This document shows positions 56,901-64,000 of a stretch of 64,000 nt of DNA, piece after piece. Source of the DNA: Pempheris klunzingeri (lineage: Eukaryota > Chordata > Actinopteri > Acropomatiformes > Pempheridae); contig NC_092026.1 of NCBI RefSeq assembly GCF_042242105.1, positions 23,016,191-23,080,190 of the forward strand. The letters are read 5' to 3'. A program made the translations under genes and the position numbers. The notes beneath the pieces are model-generated. The model was not told where the DNA came from and did not search any database. It was given only the letters and a program-made list of their open reading frames with translations. Position 1 is the first letter of the stretch, and each line of letters opens with the position of its first letter.

Positions 56901-59900
56901 CTCAAGACATGACTGTATTGATGCTGACGCCACCAGTCAGAGTTACTGCTGAATAGAAATTGCTGGTGGGGGAAAGGAAATGGTGTGGACAGGGTTTTAA
57001 AGCTTCTTATCAAACATTTTACTGCTGTTAACCTTTGTTCATATAATAATTATAATATAATATAGCAATCTTTGAATATAAGAACTATATTTCCTGCATT
57101 AGAGGTCAGTCCCACTCTCAAACTGGCTGGACATCATAACTCATTGCAATTACATGTGTCCAGGTTTAACCAGTTTGAACTGAACTGGAGCAAAGTGAAG
57201 CAGGTTGGTCAGTAACAGACAGGAGGTAAATGGCTCTCACCCTGTTCCACATGAAAATGAATGGGAGGCTAATTTAGGTTCCACCAACAGCTATTGAACA
57301 GCAGGTGTGTTCAGTTACACCTGTCTGCCTTTAAACACCCAGTGCTATCGACGTCCTATGCTGCCACCCTTTCTACATTTTAAATATCAGAGGATCTCCT
57401 TGTTGTTGAACTATATCGTGTTCTACTAACATAACAAACTGTAACCCCAAATGACCACCAAGTTGATTCAACAAAAACTGAACATAATCATCTTCTAGGA
57501 TTAATTGCAGGCAAGTTTAATGAAAGTGCATTAGTTTTAGTTTGGTGGACCTAATAATAAAGTGGCAGCTAAGTGTATACAGAGGTTTTCCAAAAAAGTA
57601 TGGCATTACTATTACTGTGTTGTTAGGAAATCGAGTCCTGCAAGCGAACAGTAAGAAAACACCTTATGCCCTTATGGATCAAATCATGTGAATTTGGTTG
57701 ATTTTATTGTTTTTCTACCGGCTGACTCGGAGATATCAGATGACAGCGTGGGCTGACATGAAGAAAGAGGAAATATCATGTGATCATAATATAACTACAT
57801 GCAAAAATAAAAGCACTGTGTCAGTCATAACGGATTCAAACAAGCCAGTAGTTGTCTGGTTTTACAAAATGGTCTGTAATAAGACATTGACATGCAAAGC
57901 CACAAGGTGTGACCATTTCAATAACTATTTTATTTGCAATACAAATATCATAAGACAAGATACTGTATGGATACAAAAGCAACAGACACGATGACAAATG
58001 ACAAGACATCAAAATAGTGTTTGAACTTTGTAAACCCAACGTTTTGAATGCCTAAAATTCCTTCTCTTGTTGAAATCGGAATATACAGCATCTAAGAAAA
58101 TGAATTAACCAGATTGTTACACATCTAATGACAGAAGGTTAGAACAACCTCTCCTTTCATTGTCTTTTTCCCACATGAAGTGTAACTCGAAGATGTTATG
58201 TCTTGTTTCTTCGTATAAAACACTGTGACTGAGCCCAGAATTTTCCTGTGTTTGAGACTCCAGTATGCATGGGAAAAAAAATATGACTTCTTTAACTGGG
58301 TCTGAGTTTGTAAGAAAGCCTGAGCCACTGGATTGGCACCCGAGTAAGGTGCTTTCACATTGTGAAACTGAAACCAAATCACATCTTTCTTCCAGAACAA
58401 ATGGTCAATTAGCGCAGCAGCAGCACAGTAGATATTTACTAAACGGATGGCCAGGTTTATAAGACAGAGCGACATAAACAACAAAAGTCATGTGTGGGAC
58501 TGTTTTTAGGCCAGACGCTATGACTACTTGGAGTCTTAATGCTAAGATAAGGTAACCAGCTGCTGGCTGATGTATTGGCTGAATTCAGATTAAATATTAA
58601 AGGTTTGCTAATATGATGGTTTGAAGGGACAACTTAACTGCACATAGTGACCATACCTGTTATGGATAGTGTGTAATGCAGCAGACCTGCACAAGTCAAG
58701 CTTTAGTTGCCAGCATACTGTGAGGAACCGTTCAGAAAAATACTTCGAAATGAGTTTCAGGGTCAGGATTTTCTCTCCCAGGGTTTTCAGTCTTTTTTTT
58801 TCATAATAGGTGCAGATAGCTAAAGCCCGTAATGTTGCATGTTTGATTCTTTATAGCTAATTCCTGTGGTTGTGCCTCCCATGCTCCCTGCAGAGTGTCA
58901 CAGTCAGTCAGCAGCAGTGTTGGAGCAGCAGATGGACCTGGCAGGCCCAGAGTTCCACTCTGTGCTGGATGTGAGCAGCCTGCTTAAGCTCAACTCTGCT
59001 GGAGACCACGTGAAGGACGACAGAGAGGGTAAGACGCAGGGGCGTGGCCACAGCTTCACTGAACACTGAGTTGTTTATTCTGTAATTAAATCCAGAAATG
59101 AAGCTCGGGGGCAGTTAAATGCTTCACATATGTTTCAGTTACGGTTCTGTAAAGGCTGTAAGTTTTGAGCTTTTGTTCAGACTTGTATGATTGACTGGTC
59201 CCAAGTTTTAGTCCAACTGGTGAGAGAAAATGGCTGAATAATGTACTAATATATTTGATATTCTGCCTTATCCTGCTTTGGTGCTTATAAATTTATGTTA
59301 CATACTCAATAAACTTGAATAATTCTCTTGTAGGAGCTGTTGACCTGATTGATGAGCTAATGTCTACTGATGGTAAGCATCTAAAAACAGGGCTTAACAA
59401 ATTTTATAAATAAATTGTCTAACAATATTAGCAAATTTGACAGTGTATTTTATAAAGACACTGGACAAAATCAAGTATTGCAGCAGCAGCTAACACGCCA
59501 GCAGCTCCGTGCTGTGAGCTAAATGCTAAAGTTAGCATGCTAACATGCTCGCAGTGAATATGATGAAGTTTAGCAGATATGTTTACCATATTCAACATCT
59601 AGTGTGTTAGCATGGGGTGCTTTTCATCACGCTAACTTGTACGCCCTCACTTCCTCTCTCCTCCTGTGACCCACAAATGATTCCCCTTCTGCCACGATGG
59701 AGGATCTTTTACCCCCTTAAATGCACCTCGATGAGACGAGAAGAGAGGAGGCTTCTGGAGGAGCCTAGGGCGAGGAAACTGGTTTATCCTTTGGCTCCTC
59801 CATCCTCACATCTCTCTCTCTCATCCTCACTGGGGGGGTGGGCTAAGCCACAAGGAGGAGACGCATTAGCGTAATTAATTAATAACATTTGCTAACTACT

Positions 59901-60329
59901 GCTGAACAAAGTATAGCTGAGGCTCATTAGTGTCGTTTTGGAGGTATTTGTTAGCGTTTTGATCTGACGATGGTGCTAGAGGAGAAATCAGAGTATAACC
60001 AAAGTCGGTAGCCTTCACTGTCTGGGATGAAATATACGGACAAATTTTGACATTTATCCATTTATAAAAGATGCAGAGATTTTTTACAGGATCAGTGAAA
60101 ACTCTGCCAAACATTTTGTTCCAGACTGATGTTTTCATCCTTAGAGTTATGTTGCTAACGGGGCTAAAATCTCTTCCCAGTGTTTGACTGTCGTTGTCTT
60201 ATTTGTGTTTGACAGGATTTACTTTCACTACTGCTCCTCTCTCCTCACACAGGTATAGACTACAGCTTCAATCTGGATGACAATGAGGGAGTGTGTGACC
60301 TGTTTGACGTGCAGATCCTCAATTACTGA
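50820..60329 (+). CDS. e2f5: E2F5 transcription factor (gene-level entry, 8 coding exons)
   Basis: E2F5 is a mainly repressive, p107/p130-dependent member of the E2F family that binds DNA as a dimer with DP proteins in the nucleus. Exons 50820-50948, 53369-53478, 53629-53790, 54626-54734, 55235-55562, 58894-59028, 59334-59372 and 60253-60329 join in phase to 362 residues (human 346). The winged-helix DNA-binding domain spans about 16-81, from [20 protein letters not shown] to [15 protein letters not shown] and NIIQW. The dimerisation helix is about 85-130 and the marked box about 137-200, with [19 protein letters not shown]. The pocket-protein-binding tail [19 protein letters not shown] is at 340-358. 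The N-terminus before RHEKSL is only about 14 residues, much shorter than in human. The human-type FPLLRLSP stretch before the tail is missing. Intron 3 is AT-AC. Confidence 0.97.
50949..53368 (+). other. e2f5: e2f5 intron 1
   Basis: 2.4 kb with the AT-rich repeat at 52490-52800. The remaining sequence has short open frames only. TTGCGCGCCAAAG near 53040 resembles an E2F-site core (GCGCCAAA) and could be autoregulatory. Confidence 0.6.
52490..52800. repeat. AT-rich dispersed repeat, further copy (e2f5 intron 1)
   Basis: Contains ctatcaatcagtttgttgat, ttttgataattgatgaatct, gctgttggttggacgagaca and aatcaagaagatgattgaca. Explains the 154-codon minus-strand open frame here, which is not a gene. 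Confidence 0.45.
53369..53478 (+). CDS. e2f5: e2f5 exon 2 (DNA recognition)
   Basis: Acceptor aattaacag, donor TGGAG|gtttga, ending in phase 2. Codes [20 protein letters not shown] and the invariant [12 protein letters not shown] element through KNIIQW. Open frame continues past the donor, but that continuation does not resemble E2F. Confidence 0.97.
53629..53790 (+). CDS. e2f5: e2f5 exon 3 (dimerisation helix)
   Basis: Acceptor cccctccag. Codes [20 protein letters not shown], a leucine-heptad helix (human IDRLRYLKAEIEDLELKE), to NHDPITS. It ends at CA| immediately before ATATCCTTGT, a U12 AT-AC donor. No GT donor keeps both phase and homology. Confidence 0.95.
53791..54625 (+). other. e2f5: U12-type (AT-AC) intron of e2f5
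   Basis: The intron begins ATATCCTTGT, a full match to the U12 5' consensus ATATCCTT, and ends CTCTCCAC. A branch-point-like TTCCTCAAC (54607-54615) has its A 11 bases before the end. E2F genes are known carriers of a conserved U12 intron at this position. Removal joins CA|T in phase and restores human-like sequence. Confidence 0.92.
54626..54734 (+). CDS. e2f5: e2f5 exon 4 (marked box)
   Basis: Starts after ctctccac, an AC acceptor, giving [20 protein letters not shown], then [14 protein letters not shown]|gttggt. Compare human [20 protein letters not shown]. Enters in phase 2 and leaves in phase 0. Confidence 0.95.
54735..55234 (+). other. e2f5: e2f5 intron 4
   Basis: 500 bases with an open frame on each strand that lacks E2F similarity. 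No exon supported. Confidence 0.7.
55235..55562 (+). CDS. e2f5: e2f5 exon 5
   Basis: Acceptor tgctccttag, donor ATGG|gtaaga. Codes [20 protein letters not shown] and [14 protein letters not shown], followed by a Ser/Thr/Pro-rich region (TPPSTPAS). Leaves in phase 1. Confidence 0.96.
55563..58893 (+). other. e2f5: e2f5 intron 5
   Basis: 3.3 kb. A pair of similar stretches at about 55800-55860 and 55940-56000 (catgagtcag, ttacnccact, agctgatnat) suggests a local duplication. No exon supported. Confidence 0.6.
58894..59028 (+). CDS. e2f5: e2f5 exon 6
   Basis: Acceptor gctccctgcag, donor GAGG|gtaaga, phase 1 both sides. Codes a Gln/Ser-rich linker ([17 protein letters not shown]) and [11 protein letters not shown]. 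Weakly conserved, supported by phase and splice sites. Confidence 0.85.
59334..59372 (+). CDS. e2f5: e2f5 exon 7 (39-nt microexon)
   Basis: Acceptor tctcttgtag, donor GATG|gtaagc. Codes [12 protein letters not shown], matching human DIIDELMSSD. Phase 1 both sides. Confidence 0.93.
59373..60252 (+). other. e2f5: e2f5 intron 7
   Basis: 880 bases. Starts with a GCTAACATGCTAA-type repeat. I looked for an exon coding the human FPLLRLSP stretch and found none with a usable acceptor. Confidence 0.6.
59515..59640 (+). repeat. GCTAACATGCTAA-type dispersed repeat, copy 1
   Basis: Contains TTAGCATGCTAACATGCT, GATGAAGTTTAGCAGATATG and GTGTTAGCATG. It resembles the reverse complement of 63640-63755. Located in the last e2f5 intron. 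Confidence 0.6.
60253..60329 (+). CDS. e2f5: e2f5 exon 8 (stop exon)
   Basis: Acceptor ctcctcacacag. Codes [24 protein letters not shown] and TGA at 60327-60329. The last 17 residues equal the human C-terminus; this is the transactivation/pocket-protein-binding motif. Confidence 0.98.
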
Positions 60330-61345
60330 TGGCTAACTGCACCTCTTCTCATATTTTTGTTACACTTGCACAGCTGATACTTAAACGTACCATTACCACC
60401 ATATATAAAAAACAAACAAACAAATATCATCACAAAAACATTATTGCCTTAAAAACCCCTTAACCCACATTCATGCCCGCTGTTCATCAAACAACTCTTG
60501 TTTAAAACACTGTCGTTTTGCCCTCAGCCAACACGAAACAAAGTGCCTGACAGAATTAAGCATAAAATATGTATGTAGTCACGTTGTCATGTGACCACTG
60601 GGTTGTTAACGGGCTGCGACACTCCAGTGAACTGAGGTGCCTGAGTGGAAGTAAGCCAGGACAGGAGCTTCAGCCTCCTACTGCACTTTTGCATGTTTGT
60701 ATCTTTGTATGTTTCCACATCCAGTGGAAAGTCTGAGACTTGAAGACTATTTACTTTTATGAACAGTTGGGGTTGTGACAGTATTTTGCTTTAGCTGATA
60801 TTTACAGTAACCTGTAATGATTCAGTATTGGCTTCTTTCTAACATTTGAACAGGGTTGATGATCTAGTTCAGGGTATGTGAGTAACTGTCTTTACATGGA
60901 AAAATATTGTGTGTAAAAACATAAGCAATTCTATAGTTGTATTTCATAAAATGGCACATCCTATTTAAGGAGTGAATGTTTCGGTTACGTTCTGTAACCT
61001 TGCTCTCGTTAAAATGCCAGAAAAAAAAATTCTTTTCTAAATTATTGTGACACTGCCATTTTAGGCCTCTTGTTTTTGTTTTAAAAAAAAGTCCTATTAT
61101 TACAGTTATATATTGGAATAACTAATATTTTTTACTTAATTTAAGAGAAAATAATTTTTGGTTCTAGTTTGAAGAAACCGAAGCTGGTTGACTGCCTTAA
61201 TCGTAATTTAAAATGTGAACTAGCCAAATTTCAGATGTTGAGAGAATAAGTGGAATTTTTGTATATTTATAGTTTTCTTTGTTTAAAAGAAGTCATGTCT
61301 TTTGTTACATTTTGTTTTTTTGCATATTTTTGAAAGTTTCTTTTC

Positions 61346-61351
61346 AATAAA
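61346..61351 (+). other. polyadenylation signal of e2f5
   Basis: AATAAA about 1.0 kb after the e2f5 stop, preceded by a T-rich stretch. 60330 to about 61375 is read as the 3' untranslated region. No coding frame is evident in it. Confidence 0.6.
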
Positions 61352-61375
61352 TGGATTTAATCTCTATATAAAACC

Positions 61376-64000
61376 TTTCCTTATTGTAGTATTGATCAGA
61401 GTTTAATTTGAAAATATAAAATGAAAGAAGCAAACATTCAGTTTGCTTAAACATGTTTTTGACTTTCTTTATGTGAGACTTGTTTGTTTGGAGGCCATCT
61501 TAAACCTTACAGATGGCTTCGTTAATCACACATTATCTAACAGTTTGGTTCCCAGGTTGAAACACTCTTTTTTTTGGCTGAGTAAAATGTTTTGCTCAGT
61601 CAACAGATGGGAAAACCTGAAATGATTTCCACATGAGATGAAACTGGTGCCAGAGTGTGACCTGCAGCATCACCTCATACACCACTCGGTTTGCACCAGA
61701 TGGGATATAGGAGGACTAAACTGAAAACACTCAAAATGTTCTAATCTAATCTATCAATGTAATGTACTTCTGAAATTCTAGTGCACATTCTTTGTGTTTA
61801 CAGAGATGATTCATGACATGACAAACTACAGAACAGGACAGGAATTCAAAATATATAATCTAGTTATATGGTTACAATCGGAGACTGTTTTTTTTTTTAT
61901 TATTATTGACAGGCTGACAACCCCTCTTGTGTCAATGACCCCTGAACTACTTTTTTTACTGAGACAGTTTAGAAAATTAGACAGGCTCTTGTTTCCTGTA
62001 TTTGTGCTTGTGTCCACTTAAAACTAAAATACCAATTTGATTCTATCAGCTATTAAACCTTGGAAAAAATGGGAAGAAATTTCCTCATCTCCTGAAAACT
62101 CTTCTCTATATTCTCAGGACCTGGAAACTGCAGTCAAAAAAGTAATTGTACACTATTGTTGATGGTGTAATGCTGCGCTGATCAGCTAGTTTGTTTGTGG
62201 TATTGTGCGATGATGTTGTTTAAAAGGGTTAGTTCGGGTCCAAGTCGATATTTGTGAAACACAAGATAAAAAACAAAGAAACAAGCTATGCTAAGTGATC
62301 GTGGCAGCAGTAGACGAGAGAGTCTCATGTTCTCCCATGTAAAATTACTGTTTTTGCAAATAGTTTGGTGGGTTTCTGGTTAAACTGAAAGGATATTACA
62401 GGTCTAAAGGTACTGTAGTTATCCTTTAACATCCTCTTGGCCCTGAAGAATTGATGTCAGGATGTCGACCACCACAGCACCAAGGCTGCTCTTGTCAAGG
62501 CCTTGATTGACATCCATTTAAACAGACTGGCAAAGTTTCCCTCTTGGTATTATTAGATCTCAGTGCTGAATTGGACGTGGTTGACACAACATGTTACTAG
62601 AGAGACTGGACTTAACTGGTGTGAAGGACGGGCTATTTAGTCAAACAATGATAAAACAGAAATAATTGTCTGTCTTTTTGTATTTGTCATGTACAAGGGG
62701 ATGTTGTAACCAGTTTGCAAACAGAAAGCAAAATAGCACTGACCTGTGTTTATCTGAACAAAGTGTCCCAATACTGGAAGTTTGAAATGTTTGAGTCATC
62801 TTGTCAGGTTAAAACAGCTTTAAAGGAAAACGTCTAATGATTAAATAAGGATTGAAACTAGCAGAAGGATTTTAACATTTCATCATCACCCTCTGAAAAG
62901 GGTCCCAGAGGTTGTTTTTCAGTCTGTTGTGCAGACTCGCCTGTTTGCCGCTCAAACTGTGAAGCAAGTGTGCAGTAAATGTGTCTCAGATGCTCTAAGG
63001 AATTCAGGAAACAACACAGCCGTCTCTTCCTCTCATGAAAGGGAGTTAAGTCCCACTGGATGAACTGTAGATTTGGCACAAGACTTTGCAAGCAACACCA
63101 CGAGTGCCAAAAAGATCTCTGGTTCACCGTTTTGATCTGTTATCTTTTAATTCAGTTGATCAAGGTCATGTTGAGCTGAGAAATAAAGCATGTGACTAGA
63201 GAGAGAGAGTAGTAGTCGCAGTATAATGTGTAATCAGGAGTATCAGGTTTAAGAATCAGTCTTATTTGTACTTTGTACTGTGTGCACAGCTGCAAAGTGT
63301 TGAATGGTTCTTGTGAAATCCTGGAATATCATAAACAAAAAACAAGCAAATTCTGGCTTGTGGGTTAGTGGCCTTTTTATTATTCAACACTTTGTCCGTA
63401 GAACAAGTTTAGGTCAAAGAGTTCGTTGTCATGCCAGCTATGAAAAACCCAACTGAAATGAAATATTCTTCCTTGTGGAACAAAAATGACAAATTAATTT
63501 TTAGCTACACCAGCAGCAGCAGGTCTGTCGGTCTGAAGTTCATGTCCCCTAAAGCTTTAATCTAGCAGGTCTACTGTGGTCCTGAACTAATGGCATTCTC
63601 CTCATCACCAGCTCTACTTCATGCTCACTGACAATTAGCAAATATTTGCATGCTAACATGCTAATGCTAAGACTCTGAACATGACAAACGTTACACCTGC
63701 TAAACATCAGCATGTTAGCGTTGTCATTGTTAGCATGCTAAGACGCTACTGGGATGAGCTGGAGTGGCTGTAAATTCTTTGTTGTGTTTCATTTCAAGTT
63801 CAAGTCAAAGTTCAAAGAGTTTATCTGCGTGCCAACTGCAGGAAATGCAGCTAAAAGGAAATATTGCTTCTTCTGGACCATGGTATAAAAATGTAGTTAT
63901 AAAAGTATATATTTGTATATTTTACTTGGAGATGGACAAGACGATAACAAACTCCTGTTTTATGTGTTGAGTGTTAACTTAATAATGATTTCCACATGTG
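61376..64000. other. intergenic DNA downstream of e2f5
   Basis: No gene recognised to the end of the window. Contains a GCTAACATGCTAA-type repeat at 63640. Open frames at 62858-63127 and 63764-63970 are short and without family resemblance. Confidence 0.6.
63640..63755 (-). repeat. GCTAACATGCTAA-type dispersed repeat, copy 2
   Basis: Contains GCATGCTAACATGCTAATGC, CTGCTAAACATCAGCATGTT and TTAGCATGCTAAG. It is in inverted orientation relative to 59515-59640 and lies in the 3' intergenic region. Confidence 0.6.

Noticed and set aside
59617-59874. Possible extra e2f5 exon (IPLLPRW resembling human FPLLRLSP)
   Set aside because: No AG acceptor in a suitable place and the similarity is only four residues.

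Overview
This window is teleost fish genomic DNA, probably percomorph. It holds three multi-exon protein genes, all on the + strand and in the order ralyl - lrrcc1 - e2f5. That is the same order as RALYL-LRRCC1-E2F5 on human chromosome 8q21. The call rests on vertebrate exon/intron structure, CA/TA microsatellites, a decayed Tc1-like transposon typical of fish, and dispersed repeats of the sort seen in percomorph genomes. No prokaryotic feature, CRISPR array, tRNA or rRNA was recognised.

Layout. 1-6.7 kb is upstream or intronic DNA of ralyl. 6.75-31.6 kb carries the ralyl coding exons: an RRM exon, then an 18.6-kb intron with a candidate alternative first exon at 15.2 kb, a compact cluster of five exons at 25.6-28.9 kb, and a candidate 10-codon terminal exon at 31.58 kb. 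31.7-35.9 kb is intergenic. 35.9-49.97 kb is lrrcc1, with 19 coding exons joining into a 1015-residue centrosomal leucine-rich-repeat/coiled-coil protein. 50.58-61.35 kb is e2f5, with 8 coding exons, 362 residues, a GC-rich promoter and an AT-AC (U12-type) intron. 61.4-64 kb is intergenic with repeats only. All exon junctions were checked by reading phase across each splice site, and the coding sums are whole numbers of codons.

How the genes relate. RALYL is an hnRNP-C-family RNA-binding protein and looks functionally unrelated to the other two. LRRCC1 acts at centrioles, and E2F5 is a pocket-protein-dependent transcription factor that, with E2F4, is linked to cell-cycle exit and multiciliated-cell programmes. 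Both of these promoters contain an X-box-type (RFX) motif; the one at e2f5 is a perfect palindrome. That fits a shared ciliary/centriolar regulatory input (inference).

The most interesting items are the textbook U12 AT-AC intron in e2f5, a GC-AG intron in lrrcc1, a phase-compatible alternative first exon of ralyl that would bypass the RRM, the X-boxes, a long-terminal-inverted-repeat fold-back element, and a perfect 21-bp hairpin at 3.8 kb. I found no clearly new biological system. Repeat family names and conservation of noncoding stretches could not be checked here.
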